A stretch of DNA of 64,000 bases from Verrucomicrobiales bacterium (GCA_002715965.1 PBAL01000075.1:23324-87323), one strand, 5' to 3'. Positions 8,253 through 17,171 are shown, counted from the first letter of the stretch. Notes: a model not told the origin generated them from the letters alone. Program-made: numbers and translations.

Positions 8253-9381
8253 AGTCTGCATCGTTGCCGCGCGCCGAACACCCTTCGGTCGCTTCCTCGG
8301 ATCCCTCTCACGTCTCAGCGGTGTGGAACTCGCCTGTCATGCCGGTCAGGCAGCAATTGGTGATTTCGACCGCACCCAGATCGATCAGGTCATCGTCGGA
8401 AACATCCTGAGTGCCGGCCAAGGAATGAACGTCGCCCGTCAAGTGGGCGTGAGGTTGGGCCTTCCAATTGAAACGCCGGCTTTCACGGTGAACATGATGT
8501 GCGCCTCCGGCATGCAGGCAATCGCGCTTGGCGCACAGGCCATTCGTGCGGGCGATGCCAATGCCGTCCTTTGCGGAGGCACAGAATCCATGAGCAATGC
8601 ACCGCACCTGCTGCCGCGCTCGCGAACTGGCATCAAACTCGGCGATGGCCGACTGGTTGACTCAATGCTTCGCGACGGACTGGTGGACGCATTCGATCAC
8701 CAACACATGGCGAACACCGCACAGGCGCTAGCGGACAAGTATGGCATCGAGCGGGAGGAGCAGGACGAGTTCGCCGCGTCGTCACAGAAACGATTTGCAA
8801 AGTCTCAGTCCACCGGTGCGTTTGATGATGAGTTGGTTTCACATGAGCGGCTGGCCCAAGACGAACATCCACGTCCGGATACTAGCGCCGCATCTCTTGG
8901 GGAACTGAATCCTGCCTTCGACAAGACCGGATCCATCACAGCAGGTAATGCCTCCGGAGTGAACGATGGCGCAGCCATGCTACTGCTGACCGAGCGCCAA
9001 ACCGCTGAATCCAACGGCTGGCCAATCATGGCAATAATCGATGCTACGGCATCCGTCGGTTGTGATCCCAAGTTAATGGGACTCGGTCCCGTGCAGGCGA
9101 TCCGAAAACTGTCCGTTGAGTTGAGTGAGTTTGATGCCATTGAGATCAATGAAGCCTTCGCCGCGCAGGTGCTGGCGTGCTGCAAGGAACTGGACGTTGA
9201 TCCACATTCGATCAATCCGAATGGAGGCGCCATTGCCGTTGGGCATCCAATCGGCGCGAGTGGAGCACGCCTGGTTGGGCAACTCGCCTGGCGGATCAGG
9301 CGGGGTGAGATCAAAAAGGGATTGGCAAGCTTGTGCGTGGGTGGAGGAATGGGCACGGTCGTGTCGTTACGCATGGCATGA
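8245..9381 (+). CDS. Acetyl-CoA C-acetyltransferase (thiolase)
   Basis: 378 residues, close to the usual 390. The three thiolase signatures are present: nucleophilic Cys in NMMCASGMQA near residue 86, the His in GHPIGASGARL near 333 and the second catalytic Cys in SLCVGGGMG near 363. EINEAFAAQV is also typical. It condenses two acetyl-CoA to acetoacetyl-CoA or runs the cleavage. The start overlaps the CoA-transferase by eight bases, so the three genes 5962-9381 form one tightly packed operon. No PHB synthase is visible, which favours use of hydroxybutyrate or acetoacetate over polymer synthesis. Confidence 0.92.
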   Translation: MSEVCIVAARRTPFGRFLGSLSRLSGVELACHAGQAAIGDFDRTQIDQVIVGNILSAGQGMNVARQVGVRLGLPIETPAFTVNMMCASGMQAIALGAQAIRAGDANAVLCGGTESMSNAPHLLPRSRTGIKLGDGRLVDSMLRDGLVDAFDHQHMANTAQALADKYGIEREEQDEFAASSQKRFAKSQSTGAFDDELVSHERLAQDEHPRPDTSAASLGELNPAFDKTGSITAGNASGVNDGAAMLLLTERQTAESNGWPIMAIIDATASVGCDPKLMGLGPVQAIRKLSVELSEFDAIEINEAFAAQVLACCKELDVDPHSINPNGGAIAVGHPIGASGARLVGQLAWRIRRGEIKKGLASLCVGGGMGTVVSLRMA

Positions 9382-9385
9382 GACA

Positions 9386-9586
9386 CTATTTCGAAATCGA
9401 ACCTTCACCGGGAAACGCGAAATCCGTGTCGCGGACTACCCGTTTTGACACTGCCTCAATATAAGCACACCACTGAGGATTGCCGAGTTCGATGAACCTC
9501 TTCCGGATCGGATATTCGGTCCCAGGCCAGTAGCATATGCGTCCACTCAGTGTCGCACTTTCATCGCTATCGCCATTGATGACCAT
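9386..9586 (-). CDS. Small hypothetical protein
   Basis: A 66-residue open frame (begins MVINGDSDESATLSGRI) with protein-like composition, three aromatic/acidic clusters and no signal peptide or membrane segment. It is convergent with the thiolase, ending four bases beyond it, and its start is seven bases from the start of the divergent frame at 9593. I do not recognise it. It may be real, a remnant, or the shadow of an extension of the plus-strand frame, which stays open leftward through this stretch. Confidence 0.3.
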   Translation of the reverse strand: MVINGDSDESATLSGRICYWPGTEYPIRKRFIELGNPQWCAYIEAVSKRVVRDTDFAFPGEGSISK

Positions 9587-9592
9587 CGACTT

Positions 9593-9979
9593 GTGTATGT
9601 TGCCCTCTGCGATGACATCAATTTCATTTCAGCGCACGTCAATGAATTCATATTCTCTGACTCGGAAAGCGCGATCGTGGAAACAGTTCCCCGACACACC
9701 CCTTTCACCGATGACCTTGAGATTCACCCGGCGGCGAGTTCGAAGCGATTTCCCGAAGAGAGCGACATCGTGGAATCGGACCATCACAAGATCGGAGGTG
9801 CCTCATTCTGGCTCCACGAGCACCCATCTTCTTCCCGGTCCCTCGTCGCGCAAATCGGTTTTCCGGCCATGGACGACCTACCATTGTCCGTCGACTGGCC
9901 TACAGCCGGATACACCACCGAGGTGATCTGGGACTCCAGAGCTCAGGCATTCGGCGTCGTCTGGAGATTTCACGCTTGA
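9593..9979 (+). CDS. Hypothetical protein, possibly DUF1963 (YwqG)-like C-terminal part
   Basis: 128 residues from a GTG; the frame stays open upstream to about 9512 without an ATG. The end half reads HKIGGASFWLHE, then LVAQIGFPAMDDLPL and a closing strand EVIWDSRAQAFGVVWRF. The H-K-I-G-G-x-x-x-W stretch followed by a hydrophobic strand with Q-I recalls the DUF1963/YwqG fold, but the similarity is weak and from memory. Codon usage looks coding. It sits alone between the thiolase and an MFS gene; the whole 9382-10055 gap contains only this and the 9386-9586 frame. Confidence 0.45.
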   Translation: MYVALCDDINFISAHVNEFIFSDSESAIVETVPRHTPFTDDLEIHPAASSKRFPEESDIVESDHHKIGGASFWLHEHPSSSRSLVAQIGFPAMDDLPLSVDWPTAGYTTEVIWDSRAQAFGVVWRFHA

Positions 9980-10055
9980 GACCAATTCTGCGCCACTTTC
10001 GGGTTGGTCGTTCCACTCGACTCGGACGGGAAAGCGGCTATAAACGCGCCAATCC

Positions 10056-11354
10056 ATGAGTGAAGAAAAGCAGTTGTCGGATGCGTCCGTGCGCAAGGTG
10101 GTATTGGCAAGCTTCGTTGGAACGACGATTGAGTGGTACGACTACTTCATCTACGGCACGGCAGCTGCCTTGGTGTTCGGCCAGTTGTTTTTCCCGACCG
10201 AGAACGAATTTGTTGGAACGATGGCGGCCTTCGGTTCCTTTGCGGTGGGATTCTTCGCCCGGCCATTGGGGGGCGTGATCTTCGGCCACTACGGCGATCG
10301 CATCGGTCGCAAGGCAATGCTGGTGACGACCTTGATGATGATGGGGCTCGCGACCTTTTGCATCGGCTGTCTGCCGACTTATGAACAAGTAGGAATAGCG
10401 GCGCCTATTCTCCTTGTATTGATGCGCGTCCTGCAGGGTTTCGGTGTCGGAGGTGAATGGGGCGGTGCGGTATTGATGGCGGTGGAACACGGTCATGCAG
10501 GCAGGCGTGGGTTCTATGGAAGTTGCGTGCAGATGGGCGTGCCCGTTGGTTTGCTGCTGGCGACGGGTGTGTTCGCAATCTTCTCAAGCATGCCCGAGGA
10601 GGAGTTCATGGCCTGGGGCTGGCGCGTTCCGTTCCTGCTGGGAATCGTGCTGCTTGGGATCGGCATGTTCATTCGGGTGCGGGTAATGGAGAGCCCCTTG
10701 TTCGCGAAAGAACAGGAAAAGAAAGGCGTCGCCAAGCTGCCGATCGTCGAGGTGTTCAAGAACCATCCCAAGAACGTGCTGCTCGCAATGGGCGCCCGCT
10801 TCGCCGAGAACTGCTGCTTCTACATCTTCAGCGTGTGGGTATTGACCTACGGAGTGAAGGAACTGGGTCTGGAGAAACGAATCCTGTTGACCGGAGTCTG
10901 GATCGCGGCCGGCGTGCAGATATTCGCCATTCCTGCATTCGGGATTTTATCGGATCGAATCGGGCGACGACCGGTTTACCTGACAGGAACGATATTCATC
11001 GCGCTGCTGGCGTTTCCGTTCTTCAGCATGATCAACACGAAGGAAGCCACGATGATCTGGCTCGCGATCGTGCTTGGCTTGGTTGGGCATGCCGCCATGT
11101 ATGGTCCGCAGGCGGCTTTCTTCTCGGAACTGTTTGGCACGCGGGTTCGATACAGTGGCGCGTCGATTGGTTACCAACTTGCCTCGCCATTCGCAGGGGG
11201 GATTGCCCCGATGATCGCCACATACTTGCTGCACAAGTCGGAGGGCGACACGGCTCCGGTGTCGTTGTATCTCATCGGCACGGCGGTGGTCACATTGATC
11301 GCGATCTGGTTGGCGAAGGAGACTTACCAGGCCGATATCGGGGAGGAGCAGTGA
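10056..11354 (+). CDS. MFS transporter, metabolite:H+ symporter (MHS) family
   Basis: 432 residues with about twelve hydrophobic segments. The start VVLASFVGTTIEWYDYFIYG is the hallmark of the MHS subfamily (ProP, ShiA, KgtP). The inter-helix loop 2-3 motif is present as GHYGDRIGRKAML and repeats in the second half as GILSDRIGRRPVYL. FGVGGEWGGAVLM is the typical helix 5 stretch. It imports a small organic acid or osmolyte with protons; the substrate is not determinable. Given the acetoacetyl-CoA operon upstream, a carboxylate substrate is conceivable but unproven. Confidence 0.9.
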   Translation: MSEEKQLSDASVRKVVLASFVGTTIEWYDYFIYGTAAALVFGQLFFPTENEFVGTMAAFGSFAVGFFARPLGGVIFGHYGDRIGRKAMLVTTLMMMGLATFCIGCLPTYEQVGIAAPILLVLMRVLQGFGVGGEWGGAVLMAVEHGHAGRRGFYGSCVQMGVPVGLLLATGVFAIFSSMPEEEFMAWGWRVPFLLGIVLLGIGMFIRVRVMESPLFAKEQEKKGVAKLPIVEVFKNHPKNVLLAMGARFAENCCFYIFSVWVLTYGVKELGLEKRILLTGVWIAAGVQIFAIPAFGILSDRIGRRPVYLTGTIFIALLAFPFFSMINTKEATMIWLAIVLGLVGHAAMYGPQAAFFSELFGTRVRYSGASIGYQLASPFAGGIAPMIATYLLHKSEGDTAPVSLYLIGTAVVTLIAIWLAKETYQADIGEEQ

Positions 11355-11390
11355 ATCGTCGCAAGGCCGGTGACTGAATTTTCGGTTTCG

Positions 11391-11406
11391 CGGCAGAGGA
11401 CTGCCG
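11391..11406. terminator. Hairpin CGGCAG-AGGA-CTGCCG downstream of MFS gene
   Basis: Perfect six-base arms with a four-base loop, 37 bases after the MFS stop, without a T tract. It could be a weak terminator or another member of the short GC-rich hairpins seen between genes here. Confidence 0.4.
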
Positions 11407-11444
11407 CAGTCCAAGACTGCTGGCGCGTATTCCAATGCTCCGTC

Positions 11445-11462
11445 AGGGTCTGTTCGAAAACT
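11445..11462 (+). repeat. 18-bp motif shared with 27920-27937
   Basis: AGGGTCTGTTCGAAAACT; the inverted counterpart at 27920-27937 reads AGGGCCTGTTCGAAAACT on the minus strand, 17 of 18 identical. It could be the terminal inverted repeat of a lost insertion sequence (the pattern recalls IS5-group ends) or a dispersed element. Nothing else is shared around it. Confidence 0.5.
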
Positions 11463-11500
11463 GAAGCGCCGGACACTGGCCGGCATGCCACTAAAATCCA

Positions 11501-11923
11501 ATGGTGCTCGCTCTGGAGTTTTCAAACAGTTCGGTCATTGAGCTGATGCGGAGCTTTCAAGAGTCACTGAAAAGGAGTGAGCGAGCACTCTTGGCAAGGC
11601 CACCTAGGCGTTGTTCAAATTCAGTTCGGTTGCCCTTACTGGCGCTTGTGGTGGGGATGAATATCGTCCTTTTCGCGAGCGGACGGATTTCCCTGTCGAT
11701 CGGCCTGTTGACGTCTGCCTGGGCGCTTTACCTGTTCTTCGGAGAGAAGGGCCGGAGTGTCCTGTCGAAAGACTATGCGACGATTGTCGCGCAAGCGCCA
11801 AATCTCGACCAACGAGCGTCGTGGGCAGCCCGCTTGGTGATCGGTGTCATTTTCACTCCGGTCTCTTTTTCTTTTCATGTGGGATGGATTCTGCAAACAC
11901 CGGAGCGGATCAAGGGAGGTTGA
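11501..11923 (+). CDS. Small membrane protein of unknown function
   Basis: 140 residues. Two or three hydrophobic segments are visible: LPLLALVVGMNIVLFASG near 45-62, IGLLTSAWALYLFFG near 68-82, and LVIGVIFTPVSFSFHVGW near 112-130. Between them is a soluble stretch KDYATIVAQAPNLDQRASW. The first 45 residues are polar and may not be translated; ATG codons at 11501 and 11546-11548 are candidates. I do not recognise a family. A 146-residue frame overlapping on the same strand (11611-12051) is rejected because this frame has coherent membrane segments. It is followed by an ICMT-type methyltransferase. Confidence 0.55.
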   Translation: MVLALEFSNSSVIELMRSFQESLKRSERALLARPPRRCSNSVRLPLLALVVGMNIVLFASGRISLSIGLLTSAWALYLFFGEKGRSVLSKDYATIVAQAPNLDQRASWAARLVIGVIFTPVSFSFHVGWILQTPERIKGG

Positions 11924-12128
11924 CCGAATACCAAAACCAAGCACGCGAACTGTTTCAAGAACGGGCATGTGAGATCCTTGAGTTGGTTTCGTCCAGTGCT
12001 GGCATCGTCATCACCGAAGTGGGCGGTCTGCGCGGCATGCCTGATCGGTAGTCATTTTTTCCAATACGCGAAATCGCCTTTTGCAAAGAATGGAAGGACA
12101 TTTCGACCAACCAACTCCGTGATTGCTC

Positions 12129-12725
12129 ATGAACATCGCTGAACCACCCAATATCGCCTTCTTCATCACGTGGATCGTTTACTTCGGGATCCGGCATGTA
12201 TTCATCAAGCGCACCGAGGGTGAAAAGAAAACCCTGAGCAAGATGGATGGAGTTGAGCGCCTGCTTCTGCTGGCGATGGTACCGGGAATCATGGTGCTGC
12301 CCCTGCTCTACCTGTTTTCGTCAGTGTTGAGTCTTGCAGACTATTCGTTGCCTCCGATCGTGCCGTGGATTGGTCTGAGCGTCTTGTTCGGTTCACTGTT
12401 GATGTTCTGGCGCTCGCACTCGGACCTGGGCCAGAACTGGTCGGTCAGTATTGAGCTGCGGGAGGGACACGAACTGGTAACCGAAGGGATCTATGGGCGC
12501 ATTCGTCATCCGATGTATACATCCATCTGGCTTTGGGCCATTGGTCAGGGATTGACCTTGGAGAACTGGCTGGCCGGATGGGCCGTAGTACCCGCCTTTG
12601 CGCTCATGTATTTCCTGCGCCTGCCGCGCGAGGAGGCGATGATGTGCGAGAAGTTTGGAGATCAGTATCGAGAATACATGAAGCGGACAGGACGCTTGTT
12701 GCCCAAACCTGAAAAAACGGCCTGA
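12129..12725 (+). CDS. Isoprenylcysteine carboxyl methyltransferase (ICMT/PEMT)-family protein
   Basis: 198 residues from the ATG at 12129 (a TTG two codons earlier is in frame). Several membrane segments precede the conserved C-terminal region, where ICMT and phospholipid methyltransferases bind S-adenosylmethionine: HELVTEGIYGRIRHPMYTS, with the R-H-P-x-Y core, then the amphipathic end EEAMMCEKFGDQYREYMK followed by RTGRLLP. In bacteria this family's substrates are mostly unknown; prenylcysteine substrates are unlikely. It probably methylates a small or lipid-linked substrate at the inner membrane. Confidence 0.82.
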   Translation: MNIAEPPNIAFFITWIVYFGIRHVFIKRTEGEKKTLSKMDGVERLLLLAMVPGIMVLPLLYLFSSVLSLADYSLPPIVPWIGLSVLFGSLLMFWRSHSDLGQNWSVSIELREGHELVTEGIYGRIRHPMYTSIWLWAIGQGLTLENWLAGWAVVPAFALMYFLRLPREEAMMCEKFGDQYREYMKRTGRLLPKPEKTA

Positions 12726-12837
12726 TCAATAACCGCTAAATTACGCTGATGGCTGAGAAACTCGGAGGCCGACCTGTGCCATTCGTCATTACGGACAATC
12801 AGTGTCCATGAGCGATCCACAAAGACCGAATCCAGAT

Positions 12838-15168
12838 TCACTTCGCAGTCGCCAATGAAGCCGGCGCTTCCAAGCCCAAAAGTCGTTCGGCCTCGTTCAA
12901 CAGGAACTCCGTTTCCGTGAAGGGCTCGAAGCTGATGTCCTGCCAAAGTACCTTTCCGTTCGGGCTGATGAGAAAGGTGCCATGCAGTGGCATCTTCTCG
13001 AAGTCGTCATAGGCGCGATACTTCCGAAAGACATTCATGTCCGGATCCGCAAGCAAAGGGAAGGGAAAGCCGCCTTTGTCCGCAGCAAGCTTGGCTGATT
13101 TGACCAAGCCCTTCCGGTCGTCAGTGCCGATGCCGACCAGACTGACTCCGAGTTTCTTGAACTCATCACTCAGCGGAGCGAACACGGAAAGCTGTTCGAT
13201 GCAATGGGTACAGCCGCTCCCCAGGTAGAATATCACGATGACGGCCCGGTTGTCGTAGTCGGAGAGTGAAACCTGCTTGTCGTTGGCATCCGGAAGACTC
13301 CATCCCTGTGCCTTGGGAGCGGTCCAGCGGAACGGGCCCAGCGAGTCGAGGTCAGGCCGTTGCCCGAAGTCCGACTTGCGCTGCAATTTCGGACGCCAGT
13401 CTTCCTCGAATCCCGCCTCAATCGCAACCACGGCAAGCTCGCGGAATATCGGGGCACGCAAATCCGCTTCGGCAGCCAGTTTGCGCATTTTCTTGAATTG
13501 TTCGATGGCCGCCTCTTCTTGACCGTCGCGCCAGAGCAGACGCGTGTAATTCGCCAGAGGCACGACCTGTCCTTTCTTACGGGCCAGCCCGGCCTTGGAA
13601 ACTTTAATGGCTTCCTCGCGATCACCGGCAAGATCGTACAGCCAGGAGCGACGCACGGGGTCCATGCGTTTTGCCCGGCCGAGTTCAGCCAGGGCCTCCT
13701 TGGTCTTGCCCTCGGCGAGGTAACGATGAACTCCCAACTCCTGAATCGCCATCGACGCGTTTGCGAGCGTCGAGAGGTAACCGCTGCGAGGCGGGCGCCG
13801 GGAGGAACTCTTTTTCTTGGCCGGGGCTTTTGTCTTCAAGCCGTCTTCCTTCTTTTCACCGGCCTTCTTCGCTTCGGCCTCACGTTTTTTCTTCGCCTCT
13901 TCTTCGCGCTTTTTCTTGGCGGCCGCCTCGTCCTTCTTCCGCTTCTCCTCGGCCGCATGAAGGACCTGGACGGCCGCCAGTTCTTTCGCAGCTTTCTTGG
14001 TGTCGCCCAGGTTGTAGTAGGCCAATGCAAGGGCATGATGCCGGCGCATCTCCTGGTTCTTGTTGTCGGTCTTGGTCAGATAGTGGGTCTTCGAAAGTTC
14101 CGCGAGGTCGTTCCACATCTCGTAACGGACCATGGTTTCCATCATGCGTGCGTAACCGTAGTTGGCGCTGCCTTTCTTGAAGGTGTTGTACTTGGGGTGG
14201 CGCGGCAGCTCGACCATGTTCTTGGCCAGTGAAACCGCGCGCGACGCGGAACCGATGTTGTTCAGGTTTCGGATGAGCCACTCGTTGTTGTGGGCGAAAT
14301 TGTGTATCTGGTCGGGCAGGACATGGTTCTTGATCATGTAACCGTGATCCGTTCGCGCACTGGCTTCCTGTTGCCAGGCGGCATCGGAGAAGCGATAGAG
14401 ACGCGAGTAGGTATGGCCGGCCATGTGCCAGAGGTGTGCGATCGCCGGTCCGGATTTGCCGATGGACGCAGCCGAATCAAGCGCGTTGGTTGCCAGGCCG
14501 GATGAGTCCCAGAGATGAACTCGATAGTGATGCGCGGGATGGAGCGGGTTCTTCGCGTGGACTTCCTTCACCACCTTGTCGACGTCTTCCTTCTTCTTGA
14601 TCCGATCCTTCGACCGGTGCTTCCAGCGCTTGACCGCCCAGAATGCCTTGGCTTCGAGATCGTCCGGAAAGGCTTCCATGATTTTCTGGAAATCACCGTT
14701 GACCTCGATCTGCCGTTCCTTGTCGCTGCGCTTGTCCTCCTCGAGGAATCGCGCCGTCGCGTCGATGTACATCTTCTCGCGCTTGGTCAGATCCTTCGCC
14801 TTCTTCTTGGCGTTAGAGATGAAGCTGCGCGCGCGCTTCTTGTTGTTGGGGTTGGACATTGCCATTCCCCAGTAGGCCATGACGCAGGTTTCATCCAAGG
14901 CAAGCGCCTGGCGAAAGGATCGTTCGGCTTCGAAATACCAGAAGCCATGAAGCTGACCGATGCCCTGGTTGAAGAAGGCTTGGGCTTCCTCGTTATCACA
15001 GGTGACCGGGAAATTTACGTTGGGCGTCCCGTCCATGAGGAAGGCGGCCTGGCGCGGGCCTTCGTCAAAGGCCTCTCCGTGATAAGAGTGCCCCGGCAGG
15101 ATTTCGGCCGCTGCGTTCACCCCAAGGCACAACAGGAGGGCGAAAAAAGTATTCGTGTGTTTCTTCAT
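12838..15168 (-). CDS. Secreted TPR protein with C-terminal peroxiredoxin/thioredoxin-like domain
   Basis: 776 residues from the ATG at 15168, which gives a clean signal peptide (KKHTNTFFALLLCLGVNAAA). The first 400 residues are TPR-like: FNQGIGQLHGFWYFEAERSF then ALALDETCVMAYWGMAMS is the classic opening of this family. Around residues 405-455 lies a highly charged Lys/Glu/Ala-rich helix, probably a coiled linker. More TPR units follow. The last 160 residues are an AhpC/TSA-Redoxin domain with the C-x-x-C in YLGSGCTHCIEQ, then VSLVGIGTDD and PLHGTFLISPNGKVLW. It probably acts in the periplasm in thiol redox chemistry. No operon partner is obvious. Confidence 0.85.
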   Translation of the reverse strand: MKKHTNTFFALLLCLGVNAAAEILPGHSYHGEAFDEGPRQAAFLMDGTPNVNFPVTCDNEEAQAFFNQGIGQLHGFWYFEAERSFRQALALDETCVMAYWGMAMSNPNNKKRARSFISNAKKKAKDLTKREKMYIDATARFLEEDKRSDKERQIEVNGDFQKIMEAFPDDLEAKAFWAVKRWKHRSKDRIKKKEDVDKVVKEVHAKNPLHPAHHYRVHLWDSSGLATNALDSAASIGKSGPAIAHLWHMAGHTYSRLYRFSDAAWQQEASARTDHGYMIKNHVLPDQIHNFAHNNEWLIRNLNNIGSASRAVSLAKNMVELPRHPKYNTFKKGSANYGYARMMETMVRYEMWNDLAELSKTHYLTKTDNKNQEMRRHHALALAYYNLGDTKKAAKELAAVQVLHAAEEKRKKDEAAAKKKREEEAKKKREAEAKKAGEKKEDGLKTKAPAKKKSSSRRPPRSGYLSTLANASMAIQELGVHRYLAEGKTKEALAELGRAKRMDPVRRSWLYDLAGDREEAIKVSKAGLARKKGQVVPLANYTRLLWRDGQEEAAIEQFKKMRKLAAEADLRAPIFRELAVVAIEAGFEEDWRPKLQRKSDFGQRPDLDSLGPFRWTAPKAQGWSLPDANDKQVSLSDYDNRAVIVIFYLGSGCTHCIEQLSVFAPLSDEFKKLGVSLVGIGTDDRKGLVKSAKLAADKGGFPFPLLADPDMNVFRKYRAYDDFEKMPLHGTFLISPNGKVLWQDISFEPFTETEFLLNEAERLLGLEAPASLATAK

Positions 15169-15253
15169 TTCAATCGTTTCCACTCTGCGAGTGTTGTTAC
15201 GTCATTCTCAGATTTCTGCACAGCATGTTCTTCTGCAGCACCCGAAAAGCGGT

Positions 15254-15667
15254 TCACGCCCAGCCCATATCGTCACTCGGGCCGTCAACGGCGTCCATTT
15301 CGAAGCGCGGAATACGCGTGAGGATCGGGCACCCACTGTCGTCAAGACCGATGTAGCTGCCTTCGGCTTCGCCAGTGGGAGTCGCGAGGGTATGACGGCT
15401 GTTGTAGCTGAAGTGTTCACCCGGGCTCAGCGTCGGGAATTCGCCCACAACCCCGTCCCCTTCCACCACGGTCACGCTTCCAGCCGCGTCTTTGACCACC
15501 CACTTGCGGCCCTTGATCGTCACGATGCGTTCGGAGTCGTTATGAATGGTGATGAAGTAGACGAAGGAAAATGGCTGATCCGGCGGAGACGGCAGGTTGG
15601 GCGTGTAAAGCACCCGATCCACGGTCACGTGCAATCCCTCCGGTTCGTAAAACCCGCCCTCTGCCAT
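15254..15667 (-). CDS. apaG: ApaG domain protein
   Basis: 137 residues, slightly longer than the usual 125. The immunoglobulin-like ApaG fold is recognisable from YFITIHNDSERIVTIKGRKW, the glycine-rich VEGDGVVGEFPTLSPGEHF and the diagnostic end TPTGEAEGSYIG, then a final strand ILTRIPRFEM. ApaG proteins were linked genetically to cobalt/magnesium resistance and to diadenosine tetraphosphate metabolism, but the biochemical role is unsettled. Its start is three bases from the stop of the upstream secreted protein, so the two are co-transcribed. Confidence 0.9.
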   Translation of the reverse strand: MAEGGFYEPEGLHVTVDRVLYTPNLPSPPDQPFSFVYFITIHNDSERIVTIKGRKWVVKDAAGSVTVVEGDGVVGEFPTLSPGEHFSYNSRHTLATPTGEAEGSYIGLDDSGCPILTRIPRFEMDAVDGPSDDMGWA

Positions 15668-15670
15668 GGC

Positions 15671-16294
15671 TCAATAAACCTGAGCGGACTCTTCCTCGCG
15701 GATCGGGTCGGTGATTTGATCGGAGCTGAAGTAAACGACCCGGCGGGAATCAACGATGCCCGACTCTCCTGGAGTGGGCAGTGCGCGAGTCGTAAGCGGC
15801 CACTCCGCGGTTTCCTTGCCCGGCAGGTTTGGGAAAGGCGCCGATTTGTAGTTACGCCCGCCGTGTGCGCTGACGCGTGAAGCGCCAGTGCTCGAAACAA
15901 AACGAAACGCAAAGGCCTGGATGGACGCCTTGCCGGCCCAGATAACCGTTTTGAGCGTGATCGGTTTGCCGTCCTCACGCGAGGACATGAACGGCATGAT
16001 GTGTCCAACGGGAATCTGGTGCGGAACGATTTCGTTGTTCAAGGCTGCGTGATGAATGTCTTCCAATTTCCCGGTCCAACCCGCCTGATTGAGAATCGAT
16101 GCGATGCCGGGTTTCGGCTTCGCATCGCAAAAGCGATCACGCAGGTCTTCGGCCGAACGGAGAGGCGGAGCGAAACACGTCGCGGGATGGCCCAACCGAG
16201 TGGCCCGATGGTTGTAGCGAACCGCTGAAAGGTCCAATTGCCCGGCAAGCCACACGAGGAGCATGGCCGCAATTCCCAAACGCTTCGTCAACAT
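15671..16294 (-). CDS. Secreted or membrane-anchored protein of unknown function
   Basis: 207 residues beginning with a signal-peptide-like stretch (LTKRLGIAAMLLVWLAGQ). The mature part has no repeat or motif that I recognise; conserved-looking segments are DRFCDAKPKPGIASILNQAG, LEDIHHAALNNEIVPHQI and TLKTVIWAGKASIQAFAFRF. One cysteine pair at most (C40 and C56 region) could form a disulfide. The gene is divergent from 16417 and leads into apaG three bases downstream, so the two form a small operon. Function unknown. Confidence 0.6.
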   Translation of the reverse strand: MLTKRLGIAAMLLVWLAGQLDLSAVRYNHRATRLGHPATCFAPPLRSAEDLRDRFCDAKPKPGIASILNQAGWTGKLEDIHHAALNNEIVPHQIPVGHIMPFMSSREDGKPITLKTVIWAGKASIQAFAFRFVSSTGASRVSAHGGRNYKSAPFPNLPGKETAEWPLTTRALPTPGESGIVDSRRVVYFSSDQITDPIREEESAQVY

Positions 16295-16416
16295 GGGGCG
16301 GGATCATCCAACGATCCACGGGTCCGGGCGAATCTTTTCTCTGAATCGAAATTCATGGGCTGCGTTCAATATACTCGTGCCTTGTGCCGGGCGAACCAGA
16401 CCCATAACTTTCAGGT

Positions 16417-17124
16417 ATGTGGGATTACCTCACAATCATGTTCCTCCTCCTCGCGACCTCGCTGCAGGCGACGGCCGAATCGGGCACGCTGCTCCTTAAG
16501 GACGACTTCAGTCGCGAAGAGGCCGATCCGAAGAAGGAACAAATCGGCAATGGGTGGGGAACCAACAGCCGTACGCGCGCCAAGGGGCAACAGCAGGTCG
16601 ATCTTGTTGATGGCGCGATGCATATCACCCGGGCAAAGATTGCCGATCATGGCGTGTCCGTTTTCCATGAGGTCGCCTTTCGCGATGCCACGATTCAGCT
16701 GCGCTTCAAACTCGGGCCGAAGGATGACCTTGGAATCAACATCGCCGACATGAAGGAAAAATCCGTGCATGCAGGCCATATCTGTGTGGCGCGAATTCGA
16801 TTGTCGCACGTCGAAATCACCGACCTGAAGACCGGACGCATGAACAAGGCCATTCGCGAAGCGCGGCAATCCGGCAAAGCCACGGCAGCGCAGAAGAAGC
16901 TGATCGAGAATCGGTCCAAGAGGTTCAAAACGAAGCTGAAGCCCGATACGTGGCATGATCTGGAAGTGGGCATTCAGGGCGAACGGATGCAGGTGAAGAT
17001 CGATGGAAAATCAATCGGCACATTCAGTTCACCCGGCATCGGTCATCCGACCAAGAGCCGGCTCCGCTTGTCGGTCAATCGATCTGCCTGGGTGGACGAT
17101 GTGCTGATTCGGGGATCGAAGTAG
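16417..17124 (+). CDS. Secreted concanavalin/DUF1080-like beta-sandwich protein
   Basis: 235 residues with a signal peptide (LTIMFLLLATSLQATA). The mature part resembles the jelly-roll fold of DUF1080 (3-keto-disaccharide hydrolase) and LamG-type domains: LLKDDFSREEADP at the start, VFHEVAFRDATIQLRFKLGP, WHDLEVGIQGERMQVKIDGK and a last strand ending in WVDDVLIRG. The middle (GRMNKAIREARQSGKATAAQK) is a basic helix insertion. Such proteins are abundant next to sulfatases and DUF1501 genes in Planctomycetota and Verrucomicrobiota; the ligand is probably a carbohydrate. A DUF1501 gene follows 47 bases downstream. Confidence 0.7.
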   Translation: MWDYLTIMFLLLATSLQATAESGTLLLKDDFSREEADPKKEQIGNGWGTNSRTRAKGQQQVDLVDGAMHITRAKIADHGVSVFHEVAFRDATIQLRFKLGPKDDLGINIADMKEKSVHAGHICVARIRLSHVEITDLKTGRMNKAIREARQSGKATAAQKKLIENRSKRFKTKLKPDTWHDLEVGIQGERMQVKIDGKSIGTFSSPGIGHPTKSRLRLSVNRSAWVDDVLIRGSK

Positions 17125-17171
17125 ATCCACCGCACTGGACTCCCCCACCCCATCTGCTAAGCTGATTTTAC

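Noticed and set aside
11611..12051. 146-codon plus-strand frame overlapping the small membrane protein
   Set aside because: The alternative frame 11501-11923 gives clean membrane helices; this one gives mixed polar residues with no pattern.
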